A stretch of DNA of 64,000 nucleotides, taken from assembly GCF_030268005.1 (NCBI RefSeq), contig NZ_BRZC01000007.1:1077611-1141610 (forward strand), given 5' to 3'. Positions 28,862 to 38,338 of the stretch are shown piece after piece. A program made the position numbers and the translations under genes. Below the pieces are notes generated by a model. The model had not been told where the DNA came from, made no database searches, and saw only the letters and a program-made list of their open reading frames with translations. This DNA comes from Microbacterium arabinogalactanolyticum (lineage in GTDB: Bacteria; Actinomycetota; Actinomycetes; Actinomycetales; Microbacteriaceae). Positions within the stretch are counted from its first letter, which is position 1. The number at the start of each line of letters is the position of its first letter.

Positions 28862-29428
28862 ATGGCGAAGAACGAGGCGCGACGCAACGCGCTGGCCGAC
28901 GCGGGCATCACCGTGCTGGCCAGGGAAGGCTCTCGCGGACTCACGCACCGCGCGATCGATGCCGAGGCCGGTGTGCCCGTCGGCACGACATCGAACTACT
29001 TCCGCAGTCGCGAGAAGCTCATCGCCGGGCTCGTCGAGCGCATCGGCATCCGCCTCTCCCCCACTCCGGAGGACCTCGCCGCGCGGGCATCCGACGCCCC
29101 GACCCGCGAGCTGTTCGCCGACTACGTGCGCGACATCGTCCGGCGTCTCACCACGCACCGCGACGTGACGCTGGCGCTGTTCGAGCTGCGGCTCGAGGTG
29201 GCGCGGCGGCCCGAACTCGCCGCGGCCATGCGGGAGTGGCAGCATCAGGCGCTGGACGGCGACGTCGCCTTCAACGAGGCCGCCGGGCTTCCCGGAGGGC
29301 GCCGCGAGATCACCCTGTTCCACTATGCGATCGACGGCCTGGTGTTCGACCGGCTCACCTCCCCCATCGACCCCGGCACCTCCACCGACGACATCGTCGA
29401 CGACCTGGTCGCGGGACTGCTGCGCTGA
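28862..29428 (+). CDS. TetR-family transcriptional regulator
   Basis: 188 aa. HTH at residues 22-47 (LTHRAIDAEAGVPVGTTSNYFRSREKLI), followed by a TetR_C-like helical domain. It probably represses the divergent reductase gene; AGTGGTT direct repeats 25 bp apart (28814 and 28839) lie between the two genes. TAGTCT at 28850-28855, six bases before the ATG, marks a leaderless start. A hairpin terminator follows. Confidence 0.9.
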   Translation: MAKNEARRNALADAGITVLAREGSRGLTHRAIDAEAGVPVGTTSNYFRSREKLIAGLVERIGIRLSPTPEDLAARASDAPTRELFADYVRDIVRRLTTHRDVTLALFELRLEVARRPELAAAMREWQHQALDGDVAFNEAAGLPGGRREITLFHYAIDGLVFDRLTSPIDPGTSTDDIVDDLVAGLLR

Positions 29429-29446
29429 CCGGAGCGCTTGCGACGA

Positions 29447-29484
29447 AGAACCCGCCCCCTGCGCGGACGCGGGAGGCGGGTTCT
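29447..29484. terminator. Bidirectional hairpin terminator
   Basis: AGAACCCGCC (29447-29456) pairs with GGCGGGTTCT (29475-29484), with a GC-rich loop that may extend the stem. It separates the TetR gene from the convergent arabinan operon. Confidence 0.7.
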
Positions 29485-29500
29485 CGATGGACGACGCGGA

Positions 29501-31132
29501 TCAGATCGTGACGTCGCCCACCAGGTTGACCTTGATCCCCAGGCCGTCGAACATGGCGGCCTTCGCGATCAGCGCCTTGTCGGCTGTCTCGGCGTCGGGC
29601 GCGTAGACCAGCTGCGCGTGGTTCGCCTTGTGACGGGCCATGAACTGGTCGCGGCTCTGGCCGTGCAGCACGACGTGCGCGATCGGCCACTCCGGGTTGG
29701 TCGCGTCCTTGCGGCGCTGGGTCTCGGCCTCGGGGAGCTCCACGACGGATGCCCGGAAGATGTCGGCCTGCAGGATGCCGTCGGCGATGAACACTCGGGA
29801 GAGCACGACCTCGCCGGGCTTGGAGACGCCGTTGATGGTGGCGCCGCCCGCGGGGAAGAACACATGGCCCTGGCGCCATCCCTCGGCCTTGTCCCAGCCG
29901 CCCAGGTGCGAGGCGGGCACCGAGCCGGAGATCTCGTACACCCAGACGAACTCGCCGTCGTGCTCCTCGCCCCAGCGCACGTCGTGCAGGGTGTTGTCCG
30001 GCACCAGACCCATCGCCCGCCACACCCGGTCGGTGATCAGCGCGTCGACCGCCACGCCCTCGTCGGCCTCGTTGAAGTGCGGGAAGGCGCGGCCCTCGTG
30101 CAGCACGCGGGAGCCGTCGCGCGAGGTCACCGGGGGGCGCTCGGTGGAGTTCAGGATGCCCTCGGCCAGGTCGGAGGCCGGCACGAGGTCCTTCAGGCCC
30201 TGCTGGTACTGGATGCCGACAGCGTCGAGCCCGAAGTCGTCGGCGATGCGGAGGGCGGCGATGTACATCTTCAGCTGCCACTGCACCTGCTCGCGGGTGA
30301 GCTCGGTGGCGGCATCCTCGCCGTACTTGAAGGTCATGCCGTGGTCGACCAGCCAGTCGTAGGCGGCGTCGGCCTCGGCCTCGGTCACCTCGAGCATCTC
30401 GGCGTACAGCGCCGACTGCGACAGGCGCTCCTTGTAGATGCCGATGGTGTTGAGCAGCTCATCGTCGAAGATCGCGTTGTACATGCCCATGCAGCCCTCG
30501 TCGAACACGCCGATGATGGCCTTGTCGGCGAGCAGCTCGGCGGCGAGCGCCTGACCCAGCTGCTTCTCGGCGGAGTCCGGAAGCTCGGGCAGGGCGCGCA
30601 CGTGCGAGGCGTCGTGCGTGATGCGGCCGGTCTCGGTCCACTCGCGGATGCCGCCGGTGAACCAGTCGTCGGTGAAGTCCACCGACCAGGTGGTGGCGTA
30701 CTCCTTGCCCATCTTGGTGAGGCCCGCGTTCAGTCCGAGCAGTCCCACCAGGCCCGGCCAGTCGCCGGCGAAGTTCGCGACGGTGAGGATCGGGCCCTGG
30801 TGGGTGCGCAGACCGGCGAGCACGTGATGCGAGTACTGCCAGTTCGCGATGGCGACGACGAGCGGGGCATCGACCGGGATGCTCTTGAACACCTCCATGC
30901 CCATGCGCTGACTGGAGATGAAGCCGTGCCCGGTGGCGGGGTCGACGCCGAAGGGCCGGATGACCGACCAGCCGAGCCCCTCGAGCACGCCGGTCACACC
31001 GGTCTCGAGCTCGACCTGAGTGGGCCAGCCGGCGACGTTCGCGGACTCGCGCAGGTCGCCGGAGGTGATCAGGTAGGCGGTCTTCGGCGCCGCCTCGGGG
31101 CGGGTGACCGGGGTGGGGAGGGTGTAGCTCAT
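29501..31132 (-). CDS. L-fucose isomerase-like protein, predicted D-arabinose isomerase
   Basis: 543 aa, cytoplasmic. The fold and blocks resemble the L-fucose/L-arabinose isomerase family (VETGVTGVLEGLGW-type start, AIIGVFDEGCMGMYNAIFDDELLN, and a C-terminal beta-domain). L-fucose and D-arabinose have the same configuration at C2-C4, so fucose isomerases also convert D-arabinose to D-ribulose. It is the third gene of an operon after the FGGY kinase and GH116 genes, which is why I assign D-arabinose as substrate. It has a CGGAGAAT ribosome binding site. The substrate is inferred from context, not from residues. Confidence 0.75.
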   Translation of the reverse strand: MSYTLPTPVTRPEAAPKTAYLITSGDLRESANVAGWPTQVELETGVTGVLEGLGWSVIRPFGVDPATGHGFISSQRMGMEVFKSIPVDAPLVVAIANWQYSHHVLAGLRTHQGPILTVANFAGDWPGLVGLLGLNAGLTKMGKEYATTWSVDFTDDWFTGGIREWTETGRITHDASHVRALPELPDSAEKQLGQALAAELLADKAIIGVFDEGCMGMYNAIFDDELLNTIGIYKERLSQSALYAEMLEVTEAEADAAYDWLVDHGMTFKYGEDAATELTREQVQWQLKMYIAALRIADDFGLDAVGIQYQQGLKDLVPASDLAEGILNSTERPPVTSRDGSRVLHEGRAFPHFNEADEGVAVDALITDRVWRAMGLVPDNTLHDVRWGEEHDGEFVWVYEISGSVPASHLGGWDKAEGWRQGHVFFPAGGATINGVSKPGEVVLSRVFIADGILQADIFRASVVELPEAETQRRKDATNPEWPIAHVVLHGQSRDQFMARHKANHAQLVYAPDAETADKALIAKAAMFDGLGIKVNLVGDVTI

Positions 31133-31158
31133 GGGATTCTCCGTTGTGGGTGTGAGGT

Positions 31159-33726
31159 TCAGGTGAGAGTCAGGGTGCGGGTCTCTCCCGCATCGAGATG
31201 GATGCCGCGACCGGCGACCTCGCCGCGGAGCCGCAGCTCGTCGAGGTCGAGCGCCCCGCCGTGGAGCCGCAGGGTGATCACGTCGTCACCGATCTCGACG
31301 CCGCCCCATCCGGTTGCGGTGGTGAACAGGAAGCGGGCGTCCCCCGGCAGCACCGGATCGAACGAGAGCGTGCGTGCGCCGGCATCCCACTGCGCGCCGC
31401 TGGCGCCGATCAGCAGCCCCCAGGATGCGAGGGAGCGGGCGTAGTGGTTGCCGCACTCGATCTCGTTCCACGGGCTGCGGTGCGCCCCGTCGTAGCGCGC
31501 CCGCAGCGTGCGCTCGATGCGCAGCGCGTCGTCGTACCGCCCGGCGAACAGCAGCGAGACCGCGACCTGGTGCTCGATACCCGTCCACACCTCGTCCGCG
31601 TAGACGAACGGGAGGGCGGGGCGGCCACCTTCGGGCCAGGACGCCAGCAGCAGACCGCCCTCATCGTTCAGCGCGTACACCCTCTGGGTGCTCTCGTGGT
31701 CACGCAGGTCGCCGCGGTGGTTGTGCTGCACGATCGCGTCCAGCGCGGAGCGCACATGGGCTTCGGGCAGCAGGTACCCGAGACCGCCCAGGAAGGCGTG
31801 GAACTGGCCGAGCAGCTGATCCGACAGCACGCCGTCGCCGTACTGGTAGCGGTGGGCGTCGACGTCGTCGATCACCTGCCGGTAGTACTCGCCGTTCCAC
31901 AGCACGCCCTCGATCGCGGCCGCGACGTGGTCGGCGCGCAGTGCCCACTCCTGCGCGCGAGCCGTGTCGCCGAGATGCCCCGCCATGCGAACACCGGCGC
32001 GCAGCGCGGCGAGGTGGATGATGTTCGAGAGCGGCTCGACACCATGGAACTCGATGTCGTAGGTGTTGTGCATCTCGCCGTCGAGCAGCCCGTCGCCGTC
32101 GTGATCCCATTCGCGCGCGGCGTAGTCGAGGGTGCGCGCCGCGGCGGGCCACAGCTCCCGGAGGAACTCGTCGTCGCCACAGAAGCGCCACTCGCGGTGC
32201 AGGCGCAGGAAGGTGCCGAGCTGCCCGTCGACGGCGGGGCCGATGAACCAGCGGGGAGCCCCGAAGATCCTGTTGCCGCGGAACTTCTGCGCGCCGCTCT
32301 CATCGGTCTCGAGCAGGTACTCCGCCCGACGGGCGCTGCGCTCCAGGCCGGGGAACAGCCAGGCCGCGGTCTGCGCGTACGACCAGACGTGGGTGCAGGT
32401 GCCCTCGCAGGAGCCGCCGTGGTCGAACGACCCCTCCCAAGCGGCGAAGACCGGTCCGTCGCCGAGCTCGGGGGTGGGCGATTCCAGCACGAAGCAGGTG
32501 GTCGAGCGGAGCGCGGCGATGTTGGCGCCGACCGCATCGGCGAGCACGGGGTCGAGGGACCCGCCGTAGAGCTCCTCGACGAAGGCGTCGGTCGCGCCCT
32601 CCAGAGCGGGCAGGTCCCGGTGCAGCTGCGCCGCCGCGGCCCAGGCATCCGGCCAGCGCACCGCGTAATGGTTGCGCACGATGGGACCCAGCTCGTCGCG
32701 CAGGTCGGGCGCCCCGTCTTCCAGAGCGTCATCGAAGATGATGTGCCCGTGCCATCCCCGCCGGCGGTTGGGGAAGCTCCAGGCCAGCACGAACTCGAAG
32801 TCGCGTTCCTCGCCCGGCGCGAGCGTGTGCACGATGCCGAGCGATCCGGTGCGCACGCGGGGCAGCTTGGCGAGCATCTGCTCCTCGGTGAGCGCAGGCG
32901 CGTCCGGATCGGCATCCCTCTCGGCGAACAGCCCTCGGGGCTTGTCCTCCAGCGTCAGCCGCGCTTCGGGCGCGAGCAGGCCGTCATCGGCCAGGTCATT
33001 CCAGAACAGCCGCGCACCGTCGGGCCAGTAACTGGTGACCCACTGCGGCTTGACGGTCGTCGACGAGTCGGTCGTCGTCAGGCTCATGGTCCCATAGCCG
33101 GGGTCGTCGTGATCGAGGTCGATGTCGAAGTCGAGACCGCGGATGCCGTCGCTCTCGCGCCAGCGCACCGACTGCGTGCCGCGCATGCCCCAGGGCGCGT
33201 CCGGCCCCGGCGCGCCGCGGCCGGCGGTGTGGCTCATGCTGCCGACCACGGTGACGGTGACGGGTGCGTCACCGGGATTGACGACCCGGTAGCGCAGCAC
33301 GGCGGCGGGGATGCCGGAGGCGTCGGCGTCGAGCGGCACGAGCGGCGTGAACGCGTGCAGCGACACGGTCACGGGGAGCGTCGCGTCCGTGAAGTCGATG
33401 TCGACGACGGGATACTCGCCATGCAGGCCGGCGGAGTCGAGCCGCGGAAGGCCGGCGAGCTCGTCGAACCCGTAGCCCGCATCGCGGTCATGACGTCCGC
33501 TGCTGCGTGCCTCGAGCACGCGGGTGGCCGAGGGGCCGCCCTGCGGGGCGGCGTGGATCGCGAAGAAGGATCGAGGGTTGAGGCGTCCCTTGTCGGGCAG
33601 GTTCTCGAACTCCCAGTCGCGCAGCTCGCCACGTGCGCCGAGCGACACGTTGCCCGTGCCGATTCCACCGAGCGGGAACGCCACGCTCTCGGCGGTGTGC
33701 GGGATGCGGCGGGCGCGGCGGCTCAT
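31159..33726 (-). CDS. GH116-family glycoside hydrolase, predicted exo-beta-D-arabinofuranosidase
   Basis: 855 aa without a signal peptide, so cytoplasmic. An N-terminal beta-sandwich (GBA2_N-like, starting SVAFPLGGIGTGNVSLGARGE) is followed by an (alpha/alpha)6 catalytic barrel. The likely nucleophile Glu is near residue 440 (SCEGTCTHVWSYAQ) and the likely acid/base Asp near 557 in a HNTYD block after DHDGDGLLDGE. GH116 includes beta-glucosidases and glucosylceramidases, but one branch removes beta-D-arabinofuranose caps from mycobacterial arabinan. Its neighbours favour the latter. Its ATG overlaps the kinase stop (ATGA), so the two are translationally coupled. Confidence 0.85.
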   Translation of the reverse strand: MSRRARRIPHTAESVAFPLGGIGTGNVSLGARGELRDWEFENLPDKGRLNPRSFFAIHAAPQGGPSATRVLEARSSGRHDRDAGYGFDELAGLPRLDSAGLHGEYPVVDIDFTDATLPVTVSLHAFTPLVPLDADASGIPAAVLRYRVVNPGDAPVTVTVVGSMSHTAGRGAPGPDAPWGMRGTQSVRWRESDGIRGLDFDIDLDHDDPGYGTMSLTTTDSSTTVKPQWVTSYWPDGARLFWNDLADDGLLAPEARLTLEDKPRGLFAERDADPDAPALTEEQMLAKLPRVRTGSLGIVHTLAPGEERDFEFVLAWSFPNRRRGWHGHIIFDDALEDGAPDLRDELGPIVRNHYAVRWPDAWAAAAQLHRDLPALEGATDAFVEELYGGSLDPVLADAVGANIAALRSTTCFVLESPTPELGDGPVFAAWEGSFDHGGSCEGTCTHVWSYAQTAAWLFPGLERSARRAEYLLETDESGAQKFRGNRIFGAPRWFIGPAVDGQLGTFLRLHREWRFCGDDEFLRELWPAAARTLDYAAREWDHDGDGLLDGEMHNTYDIEFHGVEPLSNIIHLAALRAGVRMAGHLGDTARAQEWALRADHVAAAIEGVLWNGEYYRQVIDDVDAHRYQYGDGVLSDQLLGQFHAFLGGLGYLLPEAHVRSALDAIVQHNHRGDLRDHESTQRVYALNDEGGLLLASWPEGGRPALPFVYADEVWTGIEHQVAVSLLFAGRYDDALRIERTLRARYDGAHRSPWNEIECGNHYARSLASWGLLIGASGAQWDAGARTLSFDPVLPGDARFLFTTATGWGGVEIGDDVITLRLHGGALDLDELRLRGEVAGRGIHLDAGETRTLTLT

Positions 33727-35246
33727 CGGTCGCCGTCCCGATGTGCCTCGTCCCGGTGGGCCGCGTCCCGCTGCGACTCCGCGAGCTCATGCACGACCTC
33801 GGCGGTGCCCGCGTAGAGGCGCAGGTAGCGGTCGAACAGTTCGTCGTAGGCTGCACGACGGGCCGGGTCCGGCTCGATGCGATCCACGACGGGGTTCCAG
33901 TCCTCGATGCGCGGCGCGGCACCGGCAGGCGCGACAGCGGTTGCAGCGAGGAACGCGGCACCGTAGCTCGCGCCGATCGTCGTGGCCGGCACCTCCTGCA
34001 CGAGCCCCGTTGCATCCGAGACGATCTGCAGCCAGAGGCGCCCCTGCGTGCCTCCGCCGACGGCGACGATGCGGCGGATGTCCGCCCCCGCCTCGCGCAT
34101 GGTCTCCACGTTGTGTCGCACGCCCAGTGCCGTGGCCTCAAGAGCGGCGCGGTACAGGTCACCACGCCCATGACGCAGCGTGAGCCCGGCGATCACGCCA
34201 CGGGCATCGGGATCCTGGATGGGAGTGCGCTCGCCCGCGAAGTACGGCAGGAGCAGCAGCCCGCGCGCCCCGACGCCGGAGTCGGCCGCCTCGGCGAGCA
34301 GCTGCGGGTAGTCGGCATCCGTCAGGTCCTTGAGCCAGGCCGTGAGCGCGCCCGAGGTCGACATGCCGCCCGCGAGGTTCCGGGTGCCGGCGAAGGCGCC
34401 GGCCGTGGTCCACATCGAGGGCGTGCGCAGCGTCTCGGCGACGGTCGCCACGAGGAACATCGTGGTGCCGTACATCAGCATCAGGTCGCCGATGCCGTGC
34501 GCTCCGGCGCTGACCGCCTCGGTCCACGCGTCGATCGTGCCCGTGATCACCGGTGTCCCCTCGGGGATGCCGGTGAGGGCGGATGCCTCGGCCATGACCG
34601 CACCCGCGATGTCCCCTGCCCAGGTCAGCGGGGGTGCCTCGATCCGGTCGGCGTAGGCATCCCACCAGGGCGCGTGCCAGCGCTCGCCCTCCACGTCGTA
34701 GAAGGGGGAGACCTGGCTGGCGGACTGGTGGTCGAGCACGTAGGCCCCGGTCAGCCTGCGCACGAGCCAGGAGGCGGGCATGAACAGCCGCTTCGCCCGA
34801 GCCCAGGCATCCGGATCCTCCTCCGCGACCCAGACGATCTTCGCGCCGCCGGCCTGCGAGGTGAGCGACGAGCCCCCGACACGGGTGATCTCGTCCTCGC
34901 CGAGCTCGGTGGTGAGGCGGGCGATCTGCGCGGTGGAGCGCGTGTCCACGCCGTAGAGGATGGCGGGGCGCACCGGCTCGTCGTTCTCGTCGGCGAGCAG
35001 GATGCACGGGCCCATCCCGCTGACGCCGACGCCCGCGACCTCGGCATCCGGAACCGAGGTGAGGAGCTCCCGCGAGATCGCGACGAACTCGTCCCACCAG
35101 ACTCGGCCGTCCATCTCCACCCAGCCGGTGCGGGGCCGATCGACATCGTGCGCACGCGTCGCGGTGGCGAGGATCGACCCGTCCTCGGCTGCCAGCACGC
35201 CCTTGGTGCTGGATGTGCCGATGTCGACCCCGAGGGTGCAGCGCAT
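33723..35246 (-). CDS. FGGY-family carbohydrate kinase, predicted D-ribulokinase
   Basis: 507 aa. The N-terminal ATPase fold has GVDIGTSSTKGVLAAEDG and GVGVSGMGPCILL. The C-terminal half has GRGDLYRAALEATALGVRHNVE and the ADP-binding AVGGGTQGRLWLQIVSDATG. The family phosphorylates pentuloses, hexuloses or polyols. Placed before an isomerase that can make D-ribulose, the best guess is D-ribulose to D-ribulose 5-phosphate, entering the pentose phosphate pathway. The ATG at 35246 has GAGGAGG upstream; the upstream in-frame extension to 35309 crosses the operator. Confidence 0.88.
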   Translation of the reverse strand: MRCTLGVDIGTSSTKGVLAAEDGSILATATRAHDVDRPRTGWVEMDGRVWWDEFVAISRELLTSVPDAEVAGVGVSGMGPCILLADENDEPVRPAILYGVDTRSTAQIARLTTELGEDEITRVGGSSLTSQAGGAKIVWVAEEDPDAWARAKRLFMPASWLVRRLTGAYVLDHQSASQVSPFYDVEGERWHAPWWDAYADRIEAPPLTWAGDIAGAVMAEASALTGIPEGTPVITGTIDAWTEAVSAGAHGIGDLMLMYGTTMFLVATVAETLRTPSMWTTAGAFAGTRNLAGGMSTSGALTAWLKDLTDADYPQLLAEAADSGVGARGLLLLPYFAGERTPIQDPDARGVIAGLTLRHGRGDLYRAALEATALGVRHNVETMREAGADIRRIVAVGGGTQGRLWLQIVSDATGLVQEVPATTIGASYGAAFLAATAVAPAGAAPRIEDWNPVVDRIEPDPARRAAYDELFDRYLRLYAGTAEVVHELAESQRDAAHRDEAHRDGDR

Positions 35247-35286
35247 GTGGTCCTCCTCGGCCGATGCTGTGTTGTCCCGCGACCTC

Positions 35287-35316
35287 AGCGTACGCGAAAT
35301 CGATTTCATGACGCAA
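35287..35316 (-). promoter_or_regulatory. Promoter and LacI operator of the kinase-GH116-isomerase operon
   Basis: Minus-strand -35 TTGCGT (35316-35311) and -10 TACGCT (35292-35287) are 18 bases apart. The perfect palindrome GAAATCGATTTC (35296-35307) fills the spacer, so a bound LacI-type repressor would exclude RNA polymerase. Confidence 0.8.
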
Positions 35317-35379
35317 CCGGATACATGGACGCATCACAGGGGAACGGGCCGAGAATCCCGCGCTTCGCGCTCCCGAGCG

Positions 35380-36357
35380 TCAGCGCGAAGCTCTGGCGGC
35401 GCGCACTTCGTTGCGCAGCACGACGGTGCGCGCGGGCTGCTGATCGCCGCGGATGCGCTCCAGCAGCATGCGTGCGGCGGTGACGCCCATGTGCCGCGCC
35501 GGCAGGCGCACCACGGTGACCGCGCTGGGCGAAAGGGTGGTGAACGGAAGACCGCCGATCACGGCGACTCCGATCGCGGGTGGGGTCAGCGCATGCTCGG
35601 TGAGCACCTGGATCGCACCCACCCCGATCAGGTTGTTGCCCGCCACGACCGCATCGGGCGGCTCGGGCAGCGCGAGCAGTCGCTCCATGGCATCGCGACC
35701 GCCGTCGACCCGGAAGGACGAGAACGTGAGCAGATCGACCGGCGGCTCGATCCCCGCCGCGCGGTGCGCGACCCGCCAGCCCTCGGCGCGGTCGCTCGAC
35801 GTCTCGATGTGCTCAGGGCCGCCGATGTACGCCACGCGCCGATGGGTCTTGAGAAGGTGCTCGGTCGCCATGCGCCCGGCATCGCGGTTCGCCATCACGA
35901 CGCCGTCGATGTCGTAGCCGGTGCTGCGGTCCACGGCCACGACCGGCCTGCCGGTGGCGAGGATCTCGTCGAGACTCGTGTGATCGGATGCCGCGGCGAG
36001 GATCACGCCCGACATGTTCTCGGCCATGGCGATGCGCAGGTAGGTCGACTCCTTGTCGACCTGGGAGTCGCTGTTGCAGAGCACGACCGAGTAGCCGGCT
36101 TCGCTGGCCACGTCCTCCACACCTCGGGCCATCTCCGTGAAGTAGGGGTTCTCGATGTCCGGGATCACCAGGGCGATCACCTCGGAGCTCTGCCGGCGCA
36201 GTGTGCGGGCGGCGCGGTTCGGCGTGAAGTTCAGCTGCTCGGCCGCATGGCGCACCGCCGTCGTCTTCGCATCGGAGACTCCGACGCCGTTGAACACGCG
36301 CGACACCGTGGCCGGCGAAACCCCCGCCAGCTGCGCGACGTCATAGATCGTGGCCAC
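35380..36357 (-). CDS. LacI-family transcriptional regulator of the arabinan locus
   Basis: 325 aa. The N-terminal HTH reads TIYDVAQLAGVSPATVSRVFNG with the hinge helix RAARTLRRQ, followed by a periplasmic-binding-protein-like effector domain (VIALVIPDIENPYFTEMARGVEDVA ... AVVAGNNLIGVGAIQVL ... VTVVRLPARHMG). It presumably binds GAAATCGATTTC-type palindromes found in five promoter regions here, and releases them when an arabinan-derived sugar binds. The GTG at 36357 has GAGGAGA upstream; longer readings enter the intergenic operator region. It shares that region with the divergent GH172 operon. Confidence 0.92.
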   Translation of the reverse strand: MATIYDVAQLAGVSPATVSRVFNGVGVSDAKTTAVRHAAEQLNFTPNRAARTLRRQSSEVIALVIPDIENPYFTEMARGVEDVASEAGYSVVLCNSDSQVDKESTYLRIAMAENMSGVILAAASDHTSLDEILATGRPVVAVDRSTGYDIDGVVMANRDAGRMATEHLLKTHRRVAYIGGPEHIETSSDRAEGWRVAHRAAGIEPPVDLLTFSSFRVDGGRDAMERLLALPEPPDAVVAGNNLIGVGAIQVLTEHALTPPAIGVAVIGGLPFTTLSPSAVTVVRLPARHMGVTAARMLLERIRGDQQPARTVVLRNEVRAARASR

Positions 36358-36374
36358 GTGTCTCCTCGCATGAA

Positions 36375-36392
36375 ACCCTGTGACGACAGGGT
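36375..36392. promoter_or_regulatory. Palindrome in the lacI leader
   Basis: ACCCTGT-GACG-ACAGGGT forms a 7-bp perfect stem between the divergent promoter region and the lacI start. It could be a second regulator site or a 5' mRNA hairpin. Confidence 0.4.
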
Positions 36393-36398
36393 AGCGCG

Positions 36399-36437
36399 TT
36401 GAAATCGATTGCAACAGACGCGGCGAATAGGTACTGT
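36399..36437 (+). promoter_or_regulatory. Promoter and LacI operator of the GH172 operon
   Basis: The operator-like palindrome TTGAAATCGATTGCAA (36399-36414) overlaps the -35 box TTGCAA (36409-36414). A 17-base spacer leads to the -10 box TACTGT (36432-36437). The operator differs from GAAATCGATTTC by a T-to-G change in one arm and probably also autoregulates lacI. Confidence 0.75.
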
Positions 36438-36475
36438 GACGGAACACCCACACGCCGACACGAGGAAGTGCACGC

Positions 36476-37588
<1,113 letters not shown>

Positions 37589-37590
37589 CC

Positions 37591-38337
37591 ATGACGCACG
37601 CGACCTACCCCTCACTGTCCGGCCGGCTCGTCGTCGTCACCGGCGGCGGGCGCGGCATCGGGCTGCAGACCGTGCGCCGGTTCCTGGAGCAGGGTGCCCG
37701 CGTGGTGGTGCTCGACCTCGCGATGACCGCGGACGATGTGGATGCGGACTTCGTGAAGGTGGACGTGACGGATCCCGAGGCCGTGACGGCGGCGGCATCC
37801 GACATCGCCGATCGATTCGGCACCCCGGATGTCGTGCTCAACGCCGCCGGCATCGTGCGCTCTGCGAGCGCCGAGGACATGTCGGCCGACGACTGGCGGC
37901 AGGTGGTGGACATCGACCTGTCCGGCACGTTCTACGTGTGCCAGGCGTTCGGCCGACTCATGCTCGAGGCGGGTCGCGGGTCGATCGTGAACATCGCGTC
38001 GATGAGCGGCATCATCAGCAACTTCCCGCAGAAGCAGTCCAGCTACAACGCGGCGAAGGCCGGCGTCATCCACCTGACGAAGACCCTCGCAGGCGAGTGG
38101 GCCGCCCGCGGCGTGCGGGTGAACTCGGTCTCGCCCGGCTACATCGGCACGGACCTGACCGGAGCTCTGCTGGAGCGCGAGCCCGAACTGGGCGTCGTGT
38201 GGCGGGAGCGGACGCCGATGGGAAGACTCGGCACCCCCGACGAGGTCGCCTCGGTGATCCTGTTCCTCGCCTCCGACGAGTCGAGCTTCATGACGGGCTC
38301 CGACGTGATCGCCGACGGCGGGTACACGGTCTGGTGA
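37591..38337 (+). CDS. Short-chain dehydrogenase, pentitol/ketose type
   Basis: 248 aa classical SDR. Cofactor motif TGGGRGIG (residues 17-24), NAAG (about 83-86), a catalytic Ser near SMSGIISN and a YNAAK active site, followed by SVSPGYIGTDLT. The segment around QKQSSYNAAKAGVIHLTKTLAGEWA is typical of D-arabinitol, sorbose and L-xylulose-type reductases. It may interconvert D-arabinitol and D-ribulose or D-arabinose-related ketoses, which would feed the same kinase. It starts three bases after the GH172 stop, within one operon. The substrate is inferred. Confidence 0.85.
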   Translation: MTHATYPSLSGRLVVVTGGGRGIGLQTVRRFLEQGARVVVLDLAMTADDVDADFVKVDVTDPEAVTAAASDIADRFGTPDVVLNAAGIVRSASAEDMSADDWRQVVDIDLSGTFYVCQAFGRLMLEAGRGSIVNIASMSGIISNFPQKQSSYNAAKAGVIHLTKTLAGEWAARGVRVNSVSPGYIGTDLTGALLEREPELGVVWRERTPMGRLGTPDEVASVILFLASDESSFMTGSDVIADGGYTVW

Positions 38338-38338
38338 C

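Noticed and set aside
31159..33726. GH116 as a host-type glucosylceramidase
   Set aside because: The fold allows it, but there is no signal peptide or lipid context, and the operon with isomerase and kinase points to a pentose.
31198..33816. An 872-codon open frame opposite the GH116 gene
   Set aside because: Same shadow effect; the minus strand has the GH116 active-site blocks, a coupled start and an operon context.
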